Of a stretch of 64,000 bases of DNA, positions 53,672 to 62,425 are shown in pieces. The stretch comes from JAGQWW01 sp041392845. GTDB taxonomy: Bacteria; Bacteroidota; Bacteroidia; Chitinophagales; Saprospiraceae. How positions within the stretch are numbered: position 1 is the first letter of the stretch; every line of letters starts with the position of its first letter. Below the pieces are notes generated by a model. That model did no database searches. It was not told the DNA's origin and saw only the letters and a list, made by a program, of their open reading frames with translations. Where the stretch lies: contig JAWKLG010000020.1 in the NCBI GenBank assembly GCA_041392845.1, positions 1 to 64,000 of the forward strand, read 5' to 3'. The position numbers and the translations under genes are program-made.

Positions 53672-55396
53672 TCAATCCAAAAATACCAGTTTTTCAACAG
53701 CAATAGAAAACTTGTTTCTTTTAATATGTAATAAATAAAGACCCGGATTTAGATGTATATTCTCGAGATTCAACGTAGTATTTCCGTTCAACACCTGGCC
53801 TGATTTATAAACCATTTTCCCTTGTAAATCGTAAATCATGATAACATCTCCTCCCTTTACTCCATCAATTCTAACAGACTTCGTCCCCTTGTGTACAGGA
53901 TTAGGGAAAACATTTATATCAAAATAGCTAACCGATTCCTTAACAGGGCTCAAGCTCTGAAAACAATTATCATAAGCTTCCTGAACTATATTATCTACTT
54001 CAAAAAATTCGGTTAAATCCGGACAAGGATATGTTTGGTTAGGTACAAATACATTGGCAAAGTATAATTCAATGGTTTCAAATGGTTTTAAGGTAAATTG
54101 ACCAGTAGCTTGGATGGTTCTGAAGTCACCCTGAGGAGTATTTTCTTTGCACATTGACCAACAATCGGCATCCTCGCAATTGGGTGGATCATAATAATTA
54201 AACCTAACCGGTTCATTGTTTGGATTTTGAAAAACCTGTCCATCTGCTTTTCTCCCGTTTAGAAGATTGTAAAACTGTACTGCTTGCCTGGGTGCAGGAT
54301 CATTTATTGAACTTGTATTATAAATAGAAAAAACATCCATTGGTCTAATGGCCGGAAATTGTTCATCCCTCTGTATTCCAAGGAAATCTACACCTGCTAT
54401 CGGTATTACCTGCCCATAAGAATTTATGCCAGGACAAACGAAATCATCTTCATTATCCTTATTATATACATACATCAGAGATCGGGCAGTATCACATCCA
54501 ATATAATCATCAACCGGACAACCTAAATCCGGGTCTATCCAAAGGCCAATTCTTGAATCAGTGATATCTTCTGTGGCTTTATTGACCAATTTATATCTGT
54601 AAAATTGGGTGTTGTCCAAGGCTCCACCAGTTTCAAAAGCAAACGCTAAGGCATGGAATTCAGCACCTATGGCATCTCCATTTGTTTCCTCATGCACGGA
54701 TCCATTATCGTTAAATACCCAATAAATCATTTCATCCGGAACTACTGCTATGCCGCAGCTTGCCGGAATTAAGGCAGGATAATCTCCTTCTAAAGGCTCA
54801 TAGGTTCCATTACCATTGGCATCATAAAAATCTGTAAAATTCAAATTATCAGATGGTAATGAAAATCCATTTTCTTCTTCAAAATAAGGATTACCGTTTG
54901 CTGGCCAGGCTTTTATGGATTCTGGAATAAGGTCTTTGGTGTAATTCAAATTCCCATTGGCCATTTCCTGTAGATTCGTTTGGTGCAAATCAATCTCATC
55001 CTTTGTTGTGCGGAAAAATCTGTCCCAGTTATAACAATCTACTGCACCGGTACCACCATTAGCATTTAAGGGTCCTGGCCAATAGTCAACTTTACCACTT
55101 GCCTGGCCATAAGTGGCTCCGGCCAATTTTAAATTGCCGCCTGGATCCAGGCCGCCAATCCATATCCCGGCTGCATAAAATGCATTGACATCAAATTGAG
55201 GATTATTGTCTTTAGGGACTGCAAAACCGGCAAAATTTTTATTCCACCATAAGCTTCCACCATGAGATAACTTTGATCGAACCTTATTTGCTTCAAAATT
55301 TATGATTGCGGAAGGGGGTTCACAGTCCTGTGCTAAAATTGAAAACGGAACGTAAAAGGAAATAACCAATAAGAATCTTGTAAAATTTGAAATCAT
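53672..55396 (-). CDS. T9SS-secreted protein, tandem family A (first copy, operon head)
   Basis: 574 residues with a signal peptide (MISNFTRFLLVISFYVPFSILAQ). Motifs as in the other family A members: GGSLWWNKNFAGFAVPKDNN, AGIWIGGLDPGGNLKLAG, WDRFFRTTKDEIDLHQTN, AWPANGNPYFEEENGF, FYDANGNGTYEPLEGDYPA and YWVFNDNGSVHEETNGD. The sorting domain begins INVFPNPVHKGTKSV. It is the first of five co-directional cargo genes with short gaps (42, 65, 10 and 40 bases), so one transcript is likely. Exported to the surface; role unknown. Confidence 0.84.
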   Translation of the reverse strand: MISNFTRFLLVISFYVPFSILAQDCEPPSAIINFEANKVRSKLSHGGSLWWNKNFAGFAVPKDNNPQFDVNAFYAAGIWIGGLDPGGNLKLAGATYGQASGKVDYWPGPLNANGGTGAVDCYNWDRFFRTTKDEIDLHQTNLQEMANGNLNYTKDLIPESIKAWPANGNPYFEEENGFSLPSDNLNFTDFYDANGNGTYEPLEGDYPALIPASCGIAVVPDEMIYWVFNDNGSVHEETNGDAIGAEFHALAFAFETGGALDNTQFYRYKLVNKATEDITDSRIGLWIDPDLGCPVDDYIGCDTARSLMYVYNKDNEDDFVCPGINSYGQVIPIAGVDFLGIQRDEQFPAIRPMDVFSIYNTSSINDPAPRQAVQFYNLLNGRKADGQVFQNPNNEPVRFNYYDPPNCEDADCWSMCKENTPQGDFRTIQATGQFTLKPFETIELYFANVFVPNQTYPCPDLTEFFEVDNIVQEAYDNCFQSLSPVKESVSYFDINVFPNPVHKGTKSVRIDGVKGGDVIMIYDLQGKMVYKSGQVLNGNTTLNLENIHLNPGLYLLHIKRNKFSIAVEKLVFLD

Positions 55397-55611
55397 AATA
55401 AACTAATTTTAGGGTTTGTGCTCTAAATATAATAGGAAGCCGGCCTAAGATTAAGGATGATATGATTTAAAAGTCAGGTCTTTACTACTTATAAATATTG
55501 AGTAAACTACAGTTAATTTGTTTTCAAAAAACACTTAAAACCCTTTTTTATTAGATTTCCAACTCAATAAAACAGATTTTTTAAAATTTTAATTCAATAA
55601 AAATCAGGACT

Positions 55612-56136
55612 CTAATCTGCAGTTTTCCCCAAGTCCAACTCTCCGTAATATTTTAAATCTGTATTCTTCCTGACTTTGGTGAAATAGGTGATTTGGCCAA
55701 CATGGTAAGAAAAATGTTCGGTCACGTGTACAAGAATACTTAATCCGGTTTCATGAAAAACTCCCTGAATGGTCCTGGGTCTCAATAAGTTTTCAACACT
55801 TACTTCTTCTAAAACAGCATTTGCATCCTTTTGTAAATCATCTAATTGTTCGATCAAAAATTGAGAAGGAAGAGGTCCGGTTTCAGAAAATTCCCTTTCC
55901 CTTTGACGTTTATCAGGCAAACCTCCTACACCTGCAATCAACCATTGTTTAACATTACCACATAGATGTAAAACCAGGTTACCTACACTGACCACATTTT
56001 CATTTGGACGGAACCATACTTCTTCTTCGCTCAATTCTGACAGGCATTTTTTGATCCTTGGAATTCCTTCTTCAAACAGTCTGATTTTGACCTGCTCAAC
56101 AAGTAGTGTTTTCAATTTATCTTGATCTGAAGACAT
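55612..56136 (-). CDS. DinB-like protein (DUF1572 type)
   Basis: 174 residues. The DinB four-helix metal-binding plan is seen: a first histidine in NLVLHLCGNVKQWL and a later pair in VHVTEHFSYHVGQITYFTK. Related proteins are thiol transferases or metal-dependent enzymes using bacillithiol or mycothiol, but the activity here cannot be read from the sequence. Cytoplasmic, no signal peptide. A single gene between the T9SS operon and the symporter genes. Confidence 0.8.
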   Translation of the reverse strand: MSSDQDKLKTLLVEQVKIRLFEEGIPRIKKCLSELSEEEVWFRPNENVVSVGNLVLHLCGNVKQWLIAGVGGLPDKRQREREFSETGPLPSQFLIEQLDDLQKDANAVLEEVSVENLLRPRTIQGVFHETGLSILVHVTEHFSYHVGQITYFTKVRKNTDLKYYGELDLGKTAD

Positions 56137-56238
56137 AATTTTCGATTTTGATCATAAATTAAAGCTTTTGGTCAACTATTTGAATGATAACACATTTAAA
56201 ATATTCTATTTTTAGCATTTCACCTCAAACCGGAATAA

Positions 56239-56379
56239 ATGGATCAGGAAAATGATCAGGATCTATTGGACGAAAAACCTCCCATCCTGGGAAGTTGGAA
56301 TCAGTTGTACCTGATGGTGCTTTTTATCCATTCCATTATTCTGTTTCTGTTTTGGGTTTTTACCCATAGTTACTCCTAA
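56239..56379 (+). CDS. 46-residue single-helix membrane protein
   Basis: A short open frame from ATG 56239 to TAA 56379. The product has an acidic N-terminus (MDQENDQDLLDEKPPILGSW), then a membrane helix of about 21 residues (LYLMVLFIHSIILFLFWVF) and a short polar tail. The symporter start codon follows its stop by 9 bases, so translation is probably coupled. I recall short single-helix frames with an LGSWxxLY motif ahead of sodium/solute symporters in other Bacteroidota, but this is not checked. It may be a small transporter subunit. Confidence 0.68.
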   Translation: MDQENDQDLLDEKPPILGSWNQLYLMVLFIHSIILFLFWVFTHSYS

Positions 56380-56388
56380 AACCTTTTG

Positions 56389-58122
56389 ATGACCATTGAT
56401 CTTATTGACTGGCTGGTGATGATAGGGACAATGCTAAGCATTGTTTTGTACGGTGTTTGGAAAACCAGAAACATCAGTAGTGTAAAAGGATATTTATTAG
56501 GAGAAAGAGACCTGCCTTGGTGGACAATCGGACTTTCCATTATGGCTACCCAGGCAAGTGCCATCACTTTCCTTTCAACTCCGGGTCAGGCATTTGAGTC
56601 AGGTATGGGGTTCGCTCAGTTTTATTTTGGGATGCCCATTGCGATGGTTTTATTGAGTATTTTCTTCCTTCCTATATATTACAAACTCAATGTTTATACT
56701 GCCTATGAATATCTTGAAGGCAGGTTTAATTTAAAAACAAGGACCATCACAGCCGGGCTTTTTCTTCTATCAAGAGGAATGTCCGCCGGAATTACCATTT
56801 ACGCTCCTTCCATCATTTTATCCACCCTTCTTAATTGGAATTTGTTTTTAACCAATGTTTTAATTGGAGGAGTTGTGATTATTTACACTGTGATGGGTGG
56901 TACAAAAGCAGTAAGTGTTACCCAAAAACAGCAAATGATCGTCATTCTGGCAGGGATGGTAATTGCAGCCGTCATTATCGTTTTCAAATTGCCTTCTGAT
57001 GTTAGTTTTTCAGATGCAGTTGGAGTTGCCGGCAAGATGGGTAAACTAAATGTAGTGGATTTCACTTTTGATCTATCCAACCGGTACACCTTTTGGTCCG
57101 GAATTCTGGGTGGAGTCTTTTTGTTTTTGAGTTATTTTGGAACGGATCAATCTCAGGTTCAAAGATATTTATCGGGAAAATCTCTTAGCGAAAGTCGATT
57201 GGGCCTCCTTTTCAACGGATTGATTAAAGTACCCATGCAGTTTCTGGTTTTGTTTGTGGGAATATTGGTTTTCGTATTTTTTCAATTTGTAAAACCTCCG
57301 CTACATTTCAATACTGCTAATGTTGATCAGGTAAGTCAAAGTGAGTATTACACGGATTTTCAGGATTTAGAAAAGCAACATGAGGAGGTTTTTGTACAAA
57401 AAGAAGTAGAAATCAGAAACCTGATTCAGGCAATTAATTCTGATGATGAAACTGCTATTTCTTCCTCCAGAGCAAAAGTAGAATCACTGGTTGAGCAGGA
57501 TAAAAGCCTGCAAAGCAAAGCTGACGATCTTATTTTAAAAGCCAATCCGGCAGCCGAAACCAAAGATCAGGATTATGTCTTTATTTCTTTTGTTGTCAAT
57601 TACCTACCGATAGGATTGGTTGGTTTATTACTGGCAGTGATTTTTTCAGCTGCAATGTCTTCCACCGCTTCAGAGTTGAATGCACTTGCTACCACAACGG
57701 TTATAGATATTTATAAACGATCTGCTGTTCCTGATCAAACCGATCATCATTATCTATTGGCGTCCAAGTGGTTTACAGTGATTTGGGGAGTACTGGCCTT
57801 GATTTTTGCAGAAACGGCTTCCCTTTTTGAAAATTTAATACAAGCAGTAAATATCGTTGGCTCCTTATTTTATGGAGTTATCCTGGGTATTTTCATGGTA
57901 GCATTTTTTATGAAGTGGGTAAGAGGGAATGCAGTTTTTATCGCTGCAATTTTAGGAGAAGCTGTAGTAGTAGGTGGGTTTATCATGGATAAAATGGAAA
58001 TCTTGAATATTGGCTTCCTTTGGTTCAATCTTATCGGATGCATAGTTGTTATGATCTTTGCAGGAATCATTCAGATTTTTATGAATGATGAAAATAAGGG
58101 TAATCAGGTATCTCCATCCTGA
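56389..58122 (+). CDS. Sodium:solute symporter (SSS family)
   Basis: 577 residues from the ATG at 56389; a TTG just before it is rejected. Twelve or more membrane helices with SSS landmarks: WWTIGLSIMATQASAITFLSTPGQAF in TM1-2 and SYFGTDQSQVQRYLSGKSLSESR. A hydrophilic and helical insertion of about 85 residues (near 305-390, rich in Gln, Glu and Lys) splits the membrane domain, and is followed by FVVNYLPIGLVGLLLAVIFSAAMSS. Substrate unknown. It follows the 46-residue membrane peptide gene. Confidence 0.9.
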   Translation: MTIDLIDWLVMIGTMLSIVLYGVWKTRNISSVKGYLLGERDLPWWTIGLSIMATQASAITFLSTPGQAFESGMGFAQFYFGMPIAMVLLSIFFLPIYYKLNVYTAYEYLEGRFNLKTRTITAGLFLLSRGMSAGITIYAPSIILSTLLNWNLFLTNVLIGGVVIIYTVMGGTKAVSVTQKQQMIVILAGMVIAAVIIVFKLPSDVSFSDAVGVAGKMGKLNVVDFTFDLSNRYTFWSGILGGVFLFLSYFGTDQSQVQRYLSGKSLSESRLGLLFNGLIKVPMQFLVLFVGILVFVFFQFVKPPLHFNTANVDQVSQSEYYTDFQDLEKQHEEVFVQKEVEIRNLIQAINSDDETAISSSRAKVESLVEQDKSLQSKADDLILKANPAAETKDQDYVFISFVVNYLPIGLVGLLLAVIFSAAMSSTASELNALATTTVIDIYKRSAVPDQTDHHYLLASKWFTVIWGVLALIFAETASLFENLIQAVNIVGSLFYGVILGIFMVAFFMKWVRGNAVFIAAILGEAVVVGGFIMDKMEILNIGFLWFNLIGCIVVMIFAGIIQIFMNDENKGNQVSPS

Positions 58123-58183
58123 TTTTGACGTATACCTTTTTTACCTCTATGTTTAAATGCTGCTTTTTGACTTTCAAAAGGCT

Positions 58184-58191
58184 TATATTTG
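58184..58191 (+). promoter_or_regulatory. -7 promoter element (TATATTTG)
   Basis: Exact TAnnTTTG, 33 bases before the aldehyde dehydrogenase ATG; TTTG at 58166 is closer than usual for a -33 element. Confidence 0.45.
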
Positions 58192-58223
58192 GCCGCCCTA
58201 ATTATTAAAACAAAATATATATA

Positions 58224-59750
58224 ATGGAAAGAGATTTTTTATCAAAACTGGGACTGAAAGATGCTAACAATGGAACCAGTACCGGCTTGGATTCTACCAA
58301 TTCCGGAACGTATATTGAATCTTATTCACCTGTAGATGGAGCTTTTATTGGAAAAGCCTCTGTAACTACTCGCGAAGAATATGATCATGTAATTGAAAAA
58401 GCTCAAGCAGCTTTCAAAGAGTTTAGAAAAATTCCGGCTCCAAAACGTGGAGAAATAGTAAGACAATTTGGTGAGGAACTAAGAAAATTTAAAGATCCTC
58501 TTGGTAGATTGGTTTCTTATGAAATGGGTAAATCGCTCCAAGAAGGTTGGGGTGAAGTACAGGAGATGATCGACATCTGCGATTTTGCTGTTGGACTTTC
58601 CCGCCAGCTGTATGGATTGACCATGCATTCAGAAAGACCTAACCACCGTATGTACGAACAGTGGCACCCGCTTGGGATTGTTGGTATCATTACAGCCTTC
58701 AATTTCCCGGTTGCAGTTTGGTCCTGGAATGCTATGATTGCCTTTGTTTGTGGTGATGTTTGTGTTTGGAAACCATCTGAAAAAGTTCCTTTATGTGCAG
58801 TGGCAGTTCAAAATATTTTCCATAAAGTTTTGAAGGAAAATAATGTACCTGAAGGAGTAAGTTCCATCATCAATGGTGATTATAAGGTCGGAGAATACAT
58901 GACCAAAGACCAAAGAATTCCTTTGGTGTCAGCTACCGGATCCATTAGGATGGGTAAAATAGTAGGAAGTGTAGTGGCAGAAAGGTTGGGAAGAACTTTG
59001 CTTGAATTGGGTGGAAACAATGCCATCATTGTTACGCCTGATGCAAATCTGGATATAGTTCTTACAGGTGCCTTGTTTGGTGCGGTTGGTACTTGTGGCC
59101 AACGTTGTACTTCTACAAGGAGGTTGATAGTTCATGAGTCTATTTACGATACAGTTACTCAAAAATTGGCCAAAGCCTATACCCAATTAAAAATTGGAGA
59201 TCCTTTGGATCAAAACAACCATGTAGGTCCACTTATCGACAAAGATTCTGTTGATACCTATCTTAAAGCATTGGATACCATCAAGGAACAAGGTGGAAAA
59301 TTGCTGGTAGAAGGAGGAACGCTTGAAGGTGCAGGTTATGAAAGTGGATGTTATGTAAAACCTTGCATAGCAGAAGCAACTCCGGACATGCCAATCGTGA
59401 AACATGAGACTTTTGCTCCTATTTTATATGTGATGAAGTATAAAGATCTTAGCGAAGCCATTCATATTCAAAATGACGTTCCTCAGGGATTCTCCTCCGC
59501 AATCATGACCAATAATCTTAGAGAAGCAGAATTATTTTTGTCTGCTGCCGGTTCAGATTGTGGAATTGCCAACGTAAATATTGGAACCAGTGGAGCTGAA
59601 ATTGGTGGCGCTTTTGGAGGAGAAAAAGAAACCGGAGGTGGAAGAGAATCAGGGTCTGATTCCTGGAAAGCTTACATGCGCAGACAAACCAATACCATTA
59701 ATTACAGTACCGAATTACCCCTTGCCCAGGGAATAAAATTCGAATTATAA
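58224..59750 (+). CDS. Aldehyde dehydrogenase, ALDH7 type (alpha-aminoadipic semialdehyde dehydrogenase)
   Basis: 508 residues, close in length and sequence to antiquitin (ALDH7A1). Catalytic Cys295 (CGQRCTSTRR) and general base Glu261 (LLELGGNN) are present, as are ALDH7 markers such as NVNIGTSGAEIGGAFGGEKE and the end INYSTELPLAQGIKFEL. It oxidises alpha-aminoadipic semialdehyde, in equilibrium with piperideine-6-carboxylate, in lysine breakdown. Neighbours give no pathway partner. It has its own promoter and terminator. Confidence 0.9.
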   Translation: MERDFLSKLGLKDANNGTSTGLDSTNSGTYIESYSPVDGAFIGKASVTTREEYDHVIEKAQAAFKEFRKIPAPKRGEIVRQFGEELRKFKDPLGRLVSYEMGKSLQEGWGEVQEMIDICDFAVGLSRQLYGLTMHSERPNHRMYEQWHPLGIVGIITAFNFPVAVWSWNAMIAFVCGDVCVWKPSEKVPLCAVAVQNIFHKVLKENNVPEGVSSIINGDYKVGEYMTKDQRIPLVSATGSIRMGKIVGSVVAERLGRTLLELGGNNAIIVTPDANLDIVLTGALFGAVGTCGQRCTSTRRLIVHESIYDTVTQKLAKAYTQLKIGDPLDQNNHVGPLIDKDSVDTYLKALDTIKEQGGKLLVEGGTLEGAGYESGCYVKPCIAEATPDMPIVKHETFAPILYVMKYKDLSEAIHIQNDVPQGFSSAIMTNNLREAELFLSAAGSDCGIANVNIGTSGAEIGGAFGGEKETGGGRESGSDSWKAYMRRQTNTINYSTELPLAQGIKFEL

Positions 59751-59753
59751 ATC

Positions 59754-59790
59754 AAAAGGCTATCCTGAATTCGGGATAGCCTTTTCTCTT
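59754..59790 (+). terminator. Intrinsic terminator
   Basis: AAAAGGCTATCC pairs with GGATAGCCTTTT around a short loop, followed by T-rich sequence, directly after the aldehyde dehydrogenase stop. Confidence 0.85.
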
Positions 59791-59793
59791 TTT

Positions 59794-59801
59794 TAACTTT
59801 G
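59794..59801 (+). promoter_or_regulatory. -7 promoter element (TAACTTTG) for the aminopeptidase gene
   Basis: Exact TAnnTTTG 30 bases before the ATG at 59831. The -33 position falls inside the preceding terminator stem. Confidence 0.5.
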
Positions 59802-59830
59802 AAGATTAACCAACTGTAAAAAATAAATCT

Positions 59831-61225
59831 ATGTTTTCTGCCCAGACCTATACCCAAAGAAGAGATCAGTTAAAAAAAGATGTGGAAAAAGGCCTCATTC
59901 TTATTTTGGGAAACAATGAGGTAGGTATGAATTATGCCGCCAATACTTTTCGCTACCGCCAGGATTCTAACTTCCTATATTTTTTCGGAATCGATCAGGC
60001 GGGTCTTGCAGCAGTGATTGATCTGGATAATGATACTACCACCATTTATGGTGATGAACTGACCATCGATGACATCATTTGGGTAGGTCCCCACCCTACT
60101 CTTCAGGAACTTGTTGCTAAAGTAGGTGTCGAAAATGTAAAACCTTCAGCAGATCTTCAGACCCTGTTAAAAGGTGCTGCACAAAGTGGAAAACCTGTAC
60201 ACTATCTTCCACCATATAGAAATGACAATAAAATATTCTTGCATCAATGTCTGGGTATCGCTTTTGAAGATCTAAAATCAAAAGCATCTGAGGAATTGAT
60301 TCGTGCAGTTATCAAGCAGCGTTCTTACAAAAGCGACGAAGAAATCCAGCAAATGGAAATGGCAGTTAATGTTTCCGGATCCATGCATGTCGCTGCGATG
60401 ATTTCTGCTGCTGCGGGCAAAACAGAAGCACAACTTACAGGTATAGTTCAAGGTATTGCGATTGGTGCCGGTGGAGACATTGCCTATCCAATCATCCTTT
60501 CCAAAGACGGGCAAACCTTACACAACCATTTCCATGGAAATGTACTTCAGGAAGGACAATTGGTTTTGGGCGATTTTGGAGCAGAAACTGCAATGCATTA
60601 TGCGGGTGATCTAACCAGGACATTCCCGGTCGCAAAAAAATTCAATCAACAACAAAAGGAAATATATCAAATCGTTCTGGATGCTCAGGTTCAATGTATC
60701 GAAAGCCTGAAACCTGGGATTTCGTACCAACAGGTTCACTTGAACGCTGCAAAAATTATGGCCGAAGGCCTCAAAAATTTGGGAATTATGAAAGGGGACA
60801 TAGACCAGGCTGTTGCCAATGGTGCCCATGCACTATTTTTCCCTCATGGATTGGGTCATATGATTGGATTGGATGTGCACGACATGGAAGACCTGGGTGA
60901 AAATCTGGTTGGATACAATGAAAGTGTAAAAAGAAGTGATCAATTTGGAACAGCCTATCTTAGACTTGGTCGCGAACTAGAACCAGGTTTTGTCCTTACC
61001 GTAGAGCCTGGTATCTATTTCATTCCGGAACTTATTGACCTTTGGAAATCAGAAAATAAACACAGCGAATTTATCAATTACGCTGCCCTTGATAATTATA
61101 GAAGTTTTGGTGGGGTTAGAATAGAAGACAACATTTTGATAACCGAAAACGGACACCGAATTTTAGGAAATCCTGTTCCTAAAACCATCGAAGAAGTCGA
61201 AAAGGTTAGAGAATATCAGGGATAA
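59831..61225 (+). CDS. pepP: Xaa-Pro aminopeptidase (aminopeptidase P, M24B)
   Basis: 464 residues: an N-terminal creatinase-like domain, then the pita-bread catalytic domain. The five metal ligands are Asp248 (GDFGAET), Asp260 (AGDLTRTF), His343 (HGLGHMIGLDVHD), Glu392 (VEPGIY) and Glu432 (VRIEDNILIT). It removes N-terminal residues before proline. No signal peptide, so it is cytoplasmic. Followed by a strong bidirectional terminator shared with adk. Confidence 0.93.
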   Translation: MFSAQTYTQRRDQLKKDVEKGLILILGNNEVGMNYAANTFRYRQDSNFLYFFGIDQAGLAAVIDLDNDTTTIYGDELTIDDIIWVGPHPTLQELVAKVGVENVKPSADLQTLLKGAAQSGKPVHYLPPYRNDNKIFLHQCLGIAFEDLKSKASEELIRAVIKQRSYKSDEEIQQMEMAVNVSGSMHVAAMISAAAGKTEAQLTGIVQGIAIGAGGDIAYPIILSKDGQTLHNHFHGNVLQEGQLVLGDFGAETAMHYAGDLTRTFPVAKKFNQQQKEIYQIVLDAQVQCIESLKPGISYQQVHLNAAKIMAEGLKNLGIMKGDIDQAVANGAHALFFPHGLGHMIGLDVHDMEDLGENLVGYNESVKRSDQFGTAYLRLGRELEPGFVLTVEPGIYFIPELIDLWKSENKHSEFINYAALDNYRSFGGVRIEDNILITENGHRILGNPVPKTIEEVEKVREYQG

Positions 61226-61259
61226 TAAAAAAGCCGGGTTTTGAACCCGGCTTTTTTAT
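61226..61259. terminator. Bidirectional intrinsic terminator
   Basis: AAGCCGGGTT pairs with AACCCGGCTT around a short loop, with A-run and T-run flanks. It ends pepP on the plus strand and adk on the minus strand. Confidence 0.9.
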
Positions 61260-61835
61260 TTAGCACTGTTTATCAATCTCAGCACTGAGTCGATCAAAGA
61301 TTTCATCGATCGATCCAATACCGTTTATCATAACAGATTTATCTTCTTTTGCATAATAATCGAATACAGGTGAAGTCTCATTTTTATAAACTTCAAATCT
61401 GTTTCTGATAATGTCCTCATCATTATCATCAGCTCTGCCTGAGGTCTTGCCTCTTAGCAAGATTCTTTTTACAATTTCATCTTCATCTACATCCAAAGAC
61501 AATAACACGGAAACCTGGGTTCCTTTTTCGTCCAGAATTTTGTCTAAAGCTTCTGCCTGATTTACATTTCTTGGAAATCCGTCAAAAATATATCCGTCAA
61601 CATCAGGATTGGCATCTACTTTATTTTTTAGCATTCCAATGGTAACCTCATCTGGTACAAGTTCTCCTTTTTCCATATAGCTTTTGGCTTTCTGGCCAAG
61701 GGGAGTATCATTTCCCATTTCATAACGAAACAAATCGCCGGTAGAAATATGAAGTAGATTGTACTTTTCAACTAGTTTAGCTGCCTGAGTTCCTTTCCCG
61801 GAGCCCGGAGGTCCAAAAAGAATTAAATTAATCAT
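61260..61835 (-). CDS. adk: Adenylate kinase
   Basis: 191 residues from the ATG at 61835, which begins the standard MINLILFGPPGSGKGTQ; an ATG at 61895 would add an unrelated N-terminus. P-loop GPPGSGKGTQ, the NMP-binding region (ISTGDLFRYEM) and GFPRNVNQAEAL are visible, and the lid is of the short type. It interconverts ATP, AMP and ADP and is essential. It lies just left of the candidate replication origin. Confidence 0.96.
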   Translation of the reverse strand: MINLILFGPPGSGKGTQAAKLVEKYNLLHISTGDLFRYEMGNDTPLGQKAKSYMEKGELVPDEVTIGMLKNKVDANPDVDGYIFDGFPRNVNQAEALDKILDEKGTQVSVLLSLDVDEDEIVKRILLRGKTSGRADDNDEDIIRNRFEVYKNETSPVFDYYAKEDKSVMINGIGSIDEIFDRLSAEIDKQC

Positions 61836-62425
61836 GTACCGAATATTTAACAGATTTAGTAAGGTTTGCGAAAATAAGCAATTATGAAATATCAATACCT
61901 TTTATACACGAAGAGTTCCCTAATTTAGATACAATTTAAAAATCAGTGATTTTGAGGATTTCAGGTAGTTATTCAGTTATCCACTAAAATTGTGGAAAAG
62001 GTGTAGAAAGTGAGCCAATTAATCAACATTTATTAATAATCTCAAGAAGTTATATTAATAAAAATTATATACCGGACGATTTTTGTGGAAAGGGTACCCG
62101 TAAAATTATAGTTATATTTTTTAGTTCAGATCGTGGAAAAGAAAATTTACTCTATTGATAACTTATACAGTTTATGTGAATAAATGCACAAGTATTTCAT
62201 TCCTTGAAACTTAGAAAAGTAAACCACTGTGGAAAACAGATTTAAATATGGTAATATCGAAATCAAAAAAACATTTCCACTTTTCTTTTCCACAAACTAA
62301 CAGCACTAATAATGACCTATCTTTTTTTTAAAATAATTTAAATTCATTATTAACTATTAGTGGAAAATGTGAAAAAGGTAATTTGAAGCTTTTAGGTTTT
62401 ACCTTTGTTGCTCAAATTTTTTCAA
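61836..62425. other. AT-rich intergenic region, candidate oriC
   Basis: 590 bases without an open frame. It holds nine DnaA-box-like 9-mers of the TTWTCCACA type: TTATCCACT at 61977; TGTGGAAAA at 61991 and 62228; TGTGGAAAG at 62084; CGTGGAAAA at 62132; TGTGAATAA at 62175; ATTTCCACT at 62273; TTTTCCACA at 62286; and AGTGGAAAA at 62359. Very AT-rich tracts lie at 62019-62070 and 62321-62358, as expected for an unwinding element. dnaA is not in the window, which is not unusual in Bacteroidota. Confidence 0.6.
62400..62407 (+). promoter_or_regulatory. -7 promoter element (TACCTTTG) for ctaA
   Basis: Exact TAnnTTTG 26 bases before the ctaA ATG. TTTG at 62382 is nearer than the usual -33 distance. 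Confidence 0.45.
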
